From Flavobacteriaceae bacterium (lineage in GTDB: Bacteria > Bacteroidota > Bacteroidia > Flavobacteriales > Flavobacteriaceae): 38,773 nt of DNA. Positions 17,383 to 25,185 of the stretch are shown here, piece after piece. The notes below the pieces were generated by a model. That model made no database searches and was not told where the DNA came from. It saw only the letters and a program-made list of their open reading frames with translations. The first letter of the stretch is position 1; every line of letters starts with the position of its first letter. The position numbers and the translations under genes are program-made. Location of the stretch: the NCBI GenBank assembly GCA_030828565.1, contig JAURCF010000008.1, forward strand, positions 1 to 38,773, read 5' to 3'.

Positions 17383-18033
17383 CTATGAAAGTCCGCTTTC
17401 AATACTCTGTAGCTTCTTTGGATTGATAATGCGAAGCTGCTTGCCTTGGGTTTCAATCCAATTATTTTTTTGGAAATCAGAAAGCGTACGAATGAGTGAT
17501 TCTGTTGCTACTCCAATCATATTGGCCATATCTTCCCGCCTAATTTTAATCTTTATATACCCCTTGGCATCCGCCTCAAAATACTTGTCCATTGACAACA
17601 ACAGTTTGGCAACTCGTTGACTGACGGATTTTTGTCCCAAGTCTATAATTTTATCATCCGTGGATTTGATATAGTTTGCTAGTAGCTGAAACAGAAAAAT
17701 AGTAAAGTCTTCATCCGTTTTTAATGTTTTTAAGAAGATATGATTTGGAACTAAACAAACTTTCATAGGAGTGATAGCGGTAGCCTTAAGGTTTGTTTTT
17801 TCACCATTCAAGACGCTCCGAATACCAAGAAGTGTTTTGTTGGTTAACAACTCTATGATTTGTTCACGACCATTGGAACTCATTTTGGAAATTTTACAAG
17901 TTCCTTTTTCGATACAATAAAGACCCGCAAGACGCTCTTCTTCATGAAAAATAACTTCTCCTTTGGAATAATTGAAAGGTTGTACCAATGAATTTTCGGA
18001 AACCTTGAAGGGACAGGAATAACAATTTAGCAT
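17383..18033 (-). CDS. Crp/Fnr-family transcriptional regulator
   Basis: A 216-residue one-component regulator with an N-terminal cyclic-nucleotide-type beta-barrel (about 15-120), a long dimerisation helix and a C-terminal winged helix-turn-helix (REDMANMIGVATESLIRTLSDF). Cys4 and Cys7 (CYSCPF), Cys40 and Cys46 and one more near 92 could hold a redox-sensitive iron-sulfur cluster as in FNR, but the spacing differs from E. coli FNR and this is inference. The recognition helix keeps the E-x-x-x-R pattern shared by CRP and FNR. The ATG at 18031-18033 is preferred; a TTG two codons earlier lies in an AT-rich promoter-like stretch. Upstream, on the other strand, is a remnant of a TauE/SafE gene, a family often found with cbb3 oxidase assembly genes that such regulators control. 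Confidence 0.9.
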   Translation of the reverse strand: MLNCYSCPFKVSENSLVQPFNYSKGEVIFHEEERLAGLYCIEKGTCKISKMSSNGREQIIELLTNKTLLGIRSVLNGEKTNLKATAITPMKVCLVPNHIFLKTLKTDEDFTIFLFQLLANYIKSTDDKIIDLGQKSVSQRVAKLLLSMDKYFEADAKGYIKIKIRREDMANMIGVATESLIRTLSDFQKNNWIETQGKQLRIINPKKLQSIESGLS

Positions 18034-18051
18034 GGTCAAATTTAAATTTAG

Positions 18052-18405
18052 GGTTACTCAAAGATACAAAACAATGCTGGAATTTTACATGGATATTTAC
18101 CTTGTGGTTTGGTGTATGTAGCTTTATCTGGAGCTATACTTCAACCACACCCAGTTGATGGGATGTTGTATATGGTTTGTTTTGGTATAGGCACTCTCCC
18201 AATGATGTCGGGAATTTTATTGCTTGGATATCACGATAAATTAAAACTAAAAACCTCTTTGAGAAAGTTAATCCCCGTAGTTACTTTTTTGTTTGGAGCC
18301 TGGATTTTAATTCGTGGACTGGGATTTGATATTCCTTTCATCTCCCCTGCTGACTCTCATTTGGATCTTATTACCGAAACACAATCGTGTGATCCGTTAA
18401 ATTAA
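18052..18405 (+). pseudogene. 3' remnant of TauE/SafE-family membrane protein
   Basis: Only the C-terminal part of a TauE/SafE-type (sulfite-exporter-like) membrane protein is present. The frame is closed by a TAG at 18049-18051, and the sequence then runs GILHGYLPCGLVYVALSGA, the conserved start of the second half of the family, through two further helices to a stop at 18403-18405. Full-length relatives are roughly 230 residues; here about 117 codons remain. There is no ATG before the first helix (the earliest ATG-like start would be a TTG at 18109). The 5' half is therefore missing, apparently by a deletion that ends within 20 bp of the regulator's start codon. In many flavobacteria this gene ends a cco (cbb3 oxidase) assembly cluster. 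Confidence 0.8.
18059..18066 (-). promoter_or_regulatory. candidate -7 box of Crp/Fnr gene
   Basis: TATCTTTG on the minus strand, 25 bp before the ATG at 18033. It lies inside the truncated TauE remnant; no -33 TTG is found at usual spacing, which would fit loss of the original upstream sequence. Confidence 0.3.
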
Positions 18406-18411
18406 AAAACC

Positions 18412-18446
18412 AAAATCCCTCTTTATTGCTAAAAAGGGATTTTTTA
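18412..18446. terminator. bidirectional terminator between TauE remnant and ctaD
   Basis: AAAATCCCT (18412-18420) pairs with AGGGATTTT (18435-18443) across a 14-base loop, with T runs on both sides. It ends the remnant on the plus strand and the act-cox operon (ctaD stop at 18469) on the minus strand. Confidence 0.8.
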
Positions 18447-18468
18447 TTTTTTTAAAAAGTGTTTACAC

Positions 18469-20256
18469 TTAATGATTGAGTTCCTCTTCTCCTTTTTTTA
18501 AGGGAACATTTTGAGGTACAAAATCTTGGTCATGACCGGGTTTTGAGTAATCATATGCCCAACGATGTACGTGAGGAATCTCACCTTCCCAGTTTCCATG
18601 AAAATGTTCAACGGGAGCAGTCCACTCAAGCGTATTGGAGCGCCACGGATTCATTTCAGCTTTTTTACCATAAAACATACTATGAATAAAGTTATATAGG
18701 AACACTAATTGTGCTGCTCCTGCTATGAGTGCAAAAATGGTGATTACAATGTTGACATTGGCCAAGTCATCAAAATATGGAAAAGCTGTATTGGTGTAAT
18801 AACGTCTTGGCAATCCTGCCATTCCCACAAAGTGCATTGGGAAAAATACTCCATAAGCACAAACAGCCGTTACCCAAAAGTGAACGTATCCTAAATTTTT
18901 ATTCATCATTCTACCAAACATTTTTGGGAACCAATGATAAACACCCGCAAACAACCCATACAATGCCGAGATTCCCATTACCAAATGGAAGTGAGCTACA
19001 ACAAAATAAGTGTCATGCACATTAATATCGAGCGTACTATCTCCTAAAATAATTCCTGTTAATCCGCCTGAAATAAAAGTGGAAACGAGTCCAATTGAAA
19101 ATAGCATCCCGGGGTTAAACTGAAGGTTTCCTTTCCAAAGCGTGGTAATATAATTAAACGCTTTAACCGCAGAAGGAATGGCAATTAGAAGGGTAGTAAA
19201 TGTAAAGACCGATCCTAAGAATGGATTCATTCCAGAGATAAACATATGGTGTCCCCAAACAATGGTTGACAAAAAGGCAATGGCTAAAATAGAAGCAACC
19301 ATGGCTCGATATCCAAAAATAGGTTTACGAGCATTTGTGGCAAGCACCTCTGATGTGATTCCAAGAGCTGGAAGTAAAACAATGTATACTTCGGGGTGTC
19401 CTAAAAACCAAAACAAGTGTTCAAACAATACAGGCGAACCTCCTTGGTAATGCAGTACTTCTCCTTGGATAAAAATGTCTGATAAAAAGAAAGAAGTTCC
19501 AAAGCTTCGATCCATGATTAACATCAATGCGGCTGATAATAAAACTGGGAAAGAAACCACACCGATAATTGCGGTTACAAAAAAGGCCCATATGGTTAGT
19601 GGAAGTCTGGTCATCGACATTCCTTTGGTTCTAAGGTTAATAACGGTAACGATATAATTTAACGACCCTAGTAAAGAAGAGGCAATAAAAATAGCCATGG
19701 ATACCAACCAAAGAGTCATTCCCAATCCAGATCCTGGTTGTGCTTGTGGCAATGCGCTAAGAGGTGGATAAATGGTCCATCCCGCAGCAGCAGGCCCTGC
19801 TTCTACAAACAAAGACGCTAACATGATAACACAAGACACAAAAAACAACCAAAACGAAATCATGTTCAATAAACCAGAGGCCATATCGCGCGCTCCAATT
19901 TGAAGAGGAATAAGAAGGTTGCTAAACGTACCACTCAGTCCAGCTGTAAGTACAAAAAATACCATGATGGTACCGTGAATGGTAACCAACGCCAAGTATA
20001 CATTGGGGTCCATAACACCATCAGGAGCCCATTTTCCGAGTAAGGATGAAAATATACCGAACGATTGTTCTGGCCATGCCAATTGCAATCGGAAAAGTAA
20101 GGACATGGCAATCCCAATAATTCCCATAAAGAGACCGGAAATCAAATACTGTTTCGAGATCATTTTATGATCTTGACTGAAAATGTATTTGGTAATAAAC
20201 GTTTCTTTATGATGATGTCCGTGATCGTGGTGATCGTCGTGTGCAATTGCTGACAT
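18469..20256 (-). CDS. ctaD: cytochrome c oxidase subunit I (aa3 type)
   Basis: The catalytic subunit of the terminal oxidase, with heme a and the heme a3-CuB site where O2 is reduced to water and protons are pumped. It has 595 residues and twelve membrane helices. Visible ligands are the first heme a histidine His94 (TIHGT), the CuB/tyrosine element GHPEVY (about 284-289), the two CuB histidines in WGHHMF (about 332-337), and VHDTYFVVAHFH (about 414-425) with the heme a3 and second heme a histidines. The Glu of GHPEV places it in the A1 type, and the D-channel Asp is kept in GARDMA. The N-terminus carries seven histidines within residues 6-16. It is the last gene of the act-cox operon. Confidence 0.97.
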   Translation of the reverse strand: MSAIAHDDHHDHGHHHKETFITKYIFSQDHKMISKQYLISGLFMGIIGIAMSLLFRLQLAWPEQSFGIFSSLLGKWAPDGVMDPNVYLALVTIHGTIMVFFVLTAGLSGTFSNLLIPLQIGARDMASGLLNMISFWLFFVSCVIMLASLFVEAGPAAAGWTIYPPLSALPQAQPGSGLGMTLWLVSMAIFIASSLLGSLNYIVTVINLRTKGMSMTRLPLTIWAFFVTAIIGVVSFPVLLSAALMLIMDRSFGTSFFLSDIFIQGEVLHYQGGSPVLFEHLFWFLGHPEVYIVLLPALGITSEVLATNARKPIFGYRAMVASILAIAFLSTIVWGHHMFISGMNPFLGSVFTFTTLLIAIPSAVKAFNYITTLWKGNLQFNPGMLFSIGLVSTFISGGLTGIILGDSTLDINVHDTYFVVAHFHLVMGISALYGLFAGVYHWFPKMFGRMMNKNLGYVHFWVTAVCAYGVFFPMHFVGMAGLPRRYYTNTAFPYFDDLANVNIVITIFALIAGAAQLVFLYNFIHSMFYGKKAEMNPWRSNTLEWTAPVEHFHGNWEGEIPHVHRWAYDYSKPGHDQDFVPQNVPLKKGEEELNH

Positions 20257-20276
20257 ATCTATTTTTTTTTATTTTT

Positions 20277-21341
20277 CTATTGAATTACTTCTGCAAAGGT
20301 GGCTTGTTGTGCCAACCATTTATTAAAATCTTCTTCTGACTCTACAATAATTTTCATTTGCATATTGTAGTGCGATGCTCCGCATATTTTGTTACATAAC
20401 AACAAAAAATCAAACTGATAGGCTTCCAATGGCTCTTCTCCATTAGCGATGAGCTCTTGACTGTTTTGGTGTCTAATTTTGTTGATGCGCTGAACTTTAG
20501 CAGCTACCTCAGGAAACATACGCATTTCTTGGGTAGTTTTGGTAGGAACAAAGGCAAACTCAGTAATCATACCGGGGACACAATTCATTTGTGCTCTAAA
20601 GTGAGGCATGTATGCCGAATGAAGTACATCTTGTGATCTCATTTTGAAAATGACTTGTCTTCCTACAGGCAAGTGAAGCTCTTGAACGACAATATCGTCT
20701 TGACCGTTAGGATCGGAGGAATCAATTCCAACTAAATTTTTTCCGTCATAATCTTGCAAAAATCGAACGTTGGCGTCTCCCAACACATTATCTTGTCCAG
20801 CATATCGAGCTTTCCAATTAAATTGCTGTGCATAAAGCTCAACTACCAAAGAATCGTCATCTTCTTCAATATTCATGATGTTCGTCCAGGTATACAATCC
20901 GTACAAAATCAATCCTGCTAAAACAATTACAGGTATAATTGTCCAAATAAATTCCAATCGGTCATTATCGGCGTAAAATAGGGCTTTGGTATCTTCAAGA
21001 CCTCTGTATTTGTACGAAAAGTAGTGTAATAAAGCCTGAGTAACAGTTTGAACGAAAAAGATCAATGCAAAAGAGATCCACATCAAACGGTCGTATTCAA
21101 CACCGTGTTCCGAAGCTGATTCTGGGAGCAAAACATCGCCCCAAGCCCAGAAAGAATAAATGGTAATTAGGTAAATAAAAATCAAAAAGACATACATTAA
21201 TTTTCCTTGTAAATCGTTGTCTTTGTATGTTGCAACTTGAGAATTTTCACGAGCAACCTGTGTCAATTGAAAAATCTTAGTCATTTGCCAAATGGCAATG
21301 GCTATTAAAACAAGTATGGTAATCGTTAGTAGTGCAGTCAT
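20277..21341 (-). CDS. coxB: cytochrome c oxidase subunit II
   Basis: Carries the binuclear CuA centre that takes electrons from cytochrome c or directly from alternative complex III. It has 354 residues. CuA ligands are H241 (VLHSAYMPHF), C316, C320, H324 and M327 (CNKICGASHYNM). Three hydrophobic segments precede the soluble domain (about 1-17, 48-70 and 90-110, with a further helix near 130-150), one more than in the classic two-helix subunit II. An inserted charged stretch of about 35 residues lies before the last CuA motif. It sits 21 bp after actF and 20 bp before ctaD in the same operon. Confidence 0.96.
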   Translation of the reverse strand: MTALLTITILVLIAIAIWQMTKIFQLTQVARENSQVATYKDNDLQGKLMYVFLIFIYLITIYSFWAWGDVLLPESASEHGVEYDRLMWISFALIFFVQTVTQALLHYFSYKYRGLEDTKALFYADNDRLEFIWTIIPVIVLAGLILYGLYTWTNIMNIEEDDDSLVVELYAQQFNWKARYAGQDNVLGDANVRFLQDYDGKNLVGIDSSDPNGQDDIVVQELHLPVGRQVIFKMRSQDVLHSAYMPHFRAQMNCVPGMITEFAFVPTKTTQEMRMFPEVAAKVQRINKIRHQNSQELIANGEEPLEAYQFDFLLLCNKICGASHYNMQMKIIVESEEDFNKWLAQQATFAEVIQ

Positions 21342-21362
21342 TATGCTCTCTAAATTTTAATA

Positions 21363-22679
21363 TTAATACACAAAACGTTCACTTTCTCCTATGAAAGGAT
21401 CTCCTGACGCTTCGAGGGGTGCTTTAGTAAGTGTGTTGAACACAACGTATATAAAGAGTCCCGTAAAAAATAGCAATCCTCCTATTTCAGAAACTCCAAA
21501 TGACCATTGATCACCTACAGTTGCTGGCATTATCATATTGTACACATCAACATAGTGTCCTAGTAATATTACAATTCCTGCCATAACTACAAACCAATTG
21601 ACACGCTTGTAATCGCTATTCATTAGAATAAGTAGTGGGAATATGAAATTCATGATCAACATTCCAAAAAACGGTAGGTTGTAATCTTCAATTCGAGTAA
21701 CGAAATAAGTAACCTCTTCGGGGATGTTTGAATACCAAATTAGCATGAATTGTGAAAACCATAAGTAAGTCCAGAACACACTAATCGCAAACATGAATTT
21801 TGCCAAATCGTGAATGTGATTATCATTGACTTTTTCTAGATACCCTTTTGCCTTCAAGTAAATTGTGATTAGTGCAATGGCTGTAATTCCTGAAACAAAC
21901 ATACTTGCAAACACGTACCAGCCAAACAAAGTACTAAACCAGTGAGGATCCACCGACATGATCCAGTCCCAAGACATCATGGATTCTGTATAAATAAAGA
22001 ACACTAAAAACCCAGCGGATATTCTAAAATTTTTCTTGTGAAAACTAATCCCTTGGACAGCATCTTGTGCCAATGAGTATTTTCTTGAAAGATAACGATA
22101 CAAGTTCCATCCTGCGATATAAAACACAGCGCGAGCCAATAGAAAAGGAACATTTAAATAACTTACTTTTCCTTGAATAAGCTCGTCATGTGCAACAACT
22201 TCGGGATCCATCCAAACAAACAAGTGGTTTAGGTGCAATCCTGAGAGTACCAACAACACAAATACAATAACTGTTCCTGGGAACAAGTAGCCTGTGACTC
22301 CCTCCATTACACGATACAAAACAGGAGACCACCCTGCTTGAGCAGCACGTTGAATGGCGTAAAAAGCCAACGCTCCTAAAGCAATCATCATAAAGAAAAG
22401 AGCAGCTACATAAAGAGCAGCCCAAGGCTTGTTTTGCAATTGGTGTAACAAATGTTCATCGTGTGATGAGTCGTGACCAGCCTCTTCGTGGTGATCCGCC
22501 TCGTGATGTGTTATTTCTTCATGGATATCTCCATGACCGTCACCATGAGCATCGGCCACCATGGCTTTTGCTTCCTCAACATTAGAGGGTGCTGATAGAA
22601 ATCCATATGTTAGCCCTAACGCACCTAAAATCATAAGGGCGAATGAAAACAGTTTTAATTTTTTTGAAAACGTATACAT
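21363..22679 (-). CDS. actF: alternative complex III subunit ActF
   Basis: A polytopic membrane subunit of alternative complex III (quinol:cytochrome c oxidoreductase), distantly related to the NrfD-like ActC. It has 438 residues and about ten hydrophobic helices. Between helix 1 and helix 2 lies an unusual His/Glu/Asp-rich loop (residues 45-79 contain eleven histidines) that could bind metal. The position between actE and coxB, with an 18 bp gap to actE, and sequence such as SMMSWDWIMSVDPHWFSTLFGWY, support the assignment. Confidence 0.93.
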   Translation of the reverse strand: MYTFSKKLKLFSFALMILGALGLTYGFLSAPSNVEEAKAMVADAHGDGHGDIHEEITHHEADHHEEAGHDSSHDEHLLHQLQNKPWAALYVAALFFMMIALGALAFYAIQRAAQAGWSPVLYRVMEGVTGYLFPGTVIVFVLLVLSGLHLNHLFVWMDPEVVAHDELIQGKVSYLNVPFLLARAVFYIAGWNLYRYLSRKYSLAQDAVQGISFHKKNFRISAGFLVFFIYTESMMSWDWIMSVDPHWFSTLFGWYVFASMFVSGITAIALITIYLKAKGYLEKVNDNHIHDLAKFMFAISVFWTYLWFSQFMLIWYSNIPEEVTYFVTRIEDYNLPFFGMLIMNFIFPLLILMNSDYKRVNWFVVMAGIVILLGHYVDVYNMIMPATVGDQWSFGVSEIGGLLFFTGLFIYVVFNTLTKAPLEASGDPFIGESERFVY

Positions 22680-22697
22680 ACTGATCTTCTTAACTTT

Positions 22698-23249
22698 TTA
22701 TTTTTTTAGGGTTTCTCTTAACTCCAAAACATGTTGTGCAATTTGCCAACGTTCTGTATCACTGACTTGACCGGCATGAGAACCCATAGAGTTAATTCCG
22801 TACATCAATACATGATAAATACTACCCTCTGTAATGTCACGATCGGCATAACTTGGAACGCCCAAGAACTTTTCGCGTTGCATCAATATTCCTTGACCGT
22901 CTCCTTTATTACCATGACATACGGCGCAATAGATTCCGTACAATTCTTTTCCTTGAGCGAGGTTTTCTTCGGTGTTCTGCAAGGGAGATTTAAAAGATGC
23001 TTTTGCAGCTTCGTAGCCTTCGTTAGTGTTTGGATATTCGTATGGAGTCCAACCTCTTGGGACCGTACCTTCAACAGGTAATTGTGCTTCAATTCCATTG
23101 GCAAAGGCTGGAGATTCGGCATAGGTTTCGTATCCAATAGGTTCGTACATGTTAGGAAAATACTGATAATTAGGCTTTGATGCATCAAAGCACGATGTCA
23201 TTAATAATGATGCTACTAAGAGAATTCCAAAAGTGATTTTTTTATTCAT
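22698..23249 (-). CDS. actE: alternative complex III monoheme cytochrome c ActE
   Basis: A membrane-anchored monoheme cytochrome c that is the likely electron exit of alternative complex III toward the aa3 oxidase. It has 183 residues with a lipoprotein signal (LLMTSC, acylated Cys20) and one heme motif CAVCH (108-112) followed by the typical GNKGDGQG. Met155 (GINSMGSH) or Met149 is the candidate axial ligand. It is 2 bp downstream of actD. Confidence 0.95.
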   Translation of the reverse strand: MNKKITFGILLVASLLMTSCFDASKPNYQYFPNMYEPIGYETYAESPAFANGIEAQLPVEGTVPRGWTPYEYPNTNEGYEAAKASFKSPLQNTEENLAQGKELYGIYCAVCHGNKGDGQGILMQREKFLGVPSYADRDITEGSIYHVLMYGINSMGSHAGQVSDTERWQIAQHVLELRETLKK

Positions 23250-23251
23250 CG

Positions 23252-23779
23252 CTATTCTTGCTTTTCTTGAACCGTTATATCAATAGCACCTGTTTTCTTC
23301 AACAAGGCAGTTAATTTTTTTTGATCATCTCCAACCGCCACTTCCATAAGAAACTTATCGTCAGTGGTTGCGGGAATTGGATTCTCAGCTTCTTTAAATG
23401 GCCATAATTTGCTTCTTAGATAAAAGGTTATTACCATAAGGTGTGCTGCAAAGAAAACGGTCATCTCAAACATAATTGGCACAAAAGCTGGCATGTTTTC
23501 TATGTATGAAAAACTAGGTTTTCCACCAATGTCTTGTGGCCAGTCTTCAATCATAATAAAATTCATCATCAACACAGCAACTGATAGCCCAATGCATCCG
23601 TAGATGAAAGCCATAATGGCAATTCGAGTAGGTTCTAGTCCCATTGCTTTGTCCAATCCATGAACAGGAAAAGGAGTGAACACTTCCTCAATATGATAAT
23701 GTTCTGCGCGAACTTCTTTCACAGCATGCAACAACGTATCGTCGTCGTCATAAACAGCATGTAAAACTTTATTACTCAT
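23252..23779 (-). CDS. actD: alternative complex III subunit ActD (DUF3341)
   Basis: A 175-residue membrane subunit of alternative complex III with two helices (about 52-75 and 96-119) and a soluble N-terminal part that includes PFPVHGLDKAMGL, the signature of the DUF3341/ActD family. Its ATG overlaps the actC stop codon by 8 bp, which points to coupled translation. It contains no redox motif. Confidence 0.93.
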   Translation of the reverse strand: MSNKVLHAVYDDDDTLLHAVKEVRAEHYHIEEVFTPFPVHGLDKAMGLEPTRIAIMAFIYGCIGLSVAVLMMNFIMIEDWPQDIGGKPSFSYIENMPAFVPIMFEMTVFFAAHLMVITFYLRSKLWPFKEAENPIPATTDDKFLMEVAVGDDQKKLTALLKKTGAIDITVQEKQE

Positions 23780-25163
23780 GAGCGTCTTCTCTTAATTTTT
23801 TATAATTGTCTCCCGATGATTTCAAGATCGTTTTCACTTCAGCTTGGGCAATAACCGGGAAGGTTCGTGCATATAATAAAAACAACACGAAGAAAAATCC
23901 AATAGTACCGATGAATATTCCAATATCAACAAACGTTGGTGAGAACATCGTCCAAGACGAAGGAAGGTAATCACGATGTAAGGATGTAACAATAATTACA
24001 AATCGTTCAAACCACATTCCAATATTTACAACAATTGAAATGATAAAGGAGAACATAATACTGGTTCGTAGTTTTTTGAACCACATAAACTGTGGAGAAA
24101 ATACATTACAAGACATCATTGCCCAATAAGCCCACCAGTAAGGACCTGTAGCGCGATTTAAAAACGCGTATTGTTCGTATTCAACACCCGAGTACCATGC
24201 GATAAATAGTTCGGTTATATAAGCAACCCCAACTATAGAACCCGTAATCATAATAACGATGTTCATAAGTTCAATGTGCTGAACAGTAATATAATTTTCA
24301 AGGTTGCACACTTTTCTCATAATGATCAAGAGTGTATTTACCATAGCAAATCCCGAAAAGATAGCTCCTGCTACAAAGTATGGAGGAAAAATAGTAGTAT
24401 GCCAACCTGGAATTACTGAAGTTGCAAAGTCAAACGATACAATGGTGTGTACTGAAAGTACTAAAGGAGTTGCCAATCCTGCTAATACAAGTGATACTTC
24501 CTCAAAACGCTGCCAATCTTTGGCGCGTCCACTCCATCCAAAGCTTAAAATACCGTAAATTTTCTTTTGAAAAGGTTTGATCGCACGATCCCGAATCATT
24601 GCAAAATCGGGCAACAAACCCGTCCACCAGAAAACCAATGATACCGAAAGATATGTTGAAATTGCAAATACATCCCATAAAAGTGGAGAATTGAAGTTTA
24701 CCCACAACGATCCAAATTGGTTTGGAATAGGCAAAACCCAATAGGCCAACCAAGGACGTCCCATGTGAATGATCGGAAACAATCCTGCTTGGATTACTGA
24801 GAAAATGGTCATTGCTTCCGCAGAACGGTTAATAGCCATTCTCCATTTTTGTCTGAATAAAAGCAATACTGCTGAAATCAAAGTTCCGGCGTGACCAATT
24901 CCTACCCACCAAACGAAGTTGGTAATATCCCATGCCCATCCAACGGTTTTGTTGAGTCCCCAAACTCCTATTCCTGTTGAAATCGTATAAATAATACATC
25001 CTATTCCCCACAAAAATGCTGAAAGGGAAATTCCAAAAACAATCCACCATTGTTTGTTTGCTTTTCCTTCTACAGGAGCTGCAATATCAACCGTAACATC
25101 GTGATAGGACTTGTTCCCGGTGACTAAAGGTTTTCGTATGGGTGCTTCGTAGTGCGAGGCCAT
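23772..25163 (-). CDS. actC: alternative complex III subunit ActC (NrfD/PsrC family)
   Basis: A ten-helix NrfD/PsrC-type membrane protein that holds the quinol oxidation site of alternative complex III. It has 463 residues. Conserved segments include NFVWWVGIGHAGTLISA, HMGRPWLAYW and SVHTIVSFDFA. It lies between actB (22 bp gap) and actD (8 bp overlap). Confidence 0.95.
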   Translation of the reverse strand: MASHYEAPIRKPLVTGNKSYHDVTVDIAAPVEGKANKQWWIVFGISLSAFLWGIGCIIYTISTGIGVWGLNKTVGWAWDITNFVWWVGIGHAGTLISAVLLLFRQKWRMAINRSAEAMTIFSVIQAGLFPIIHMGRPWLAYWVLPIPNQFGSLWVNFNSPLLWDVFAISTYLSVSLVFWWTGLLPDFAMIRDRAIKPFQKKIYGILSFGWSGRAKDWQRFEEVSLVLAGLATPLVLSVHTIVSFDFATSVIPGWHTTIFPPYFVAGAIFSGFAMVNTLLIIMRKVCNLENYITVQHIELMNIVIMITGSIVGVAYITELFIAWYSGVEYEQYAFLNRATGPYWWAYWAMMSCNVFSPQFMWFKKLRTSIMFSFIISIVVNIGMWFERFVIIVTSLHRDYLPSSWTMFSPTFVDIGIFIGTIGFFFVLFLLYARTFPVIAQAEVKTILKSSGDNYKKLREDAHE

Positions 25164-25185
25164 AGTTTTGCTTTATTATTCTATA

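Noticed and set aside
18034-18039. TTG start two codons before the Crp/Fnr ATG
   Set aside because: The ATG is immediately downstream and the TTG is part of an AT-rich TAAATTTG string, so it adds nothing to the domain.
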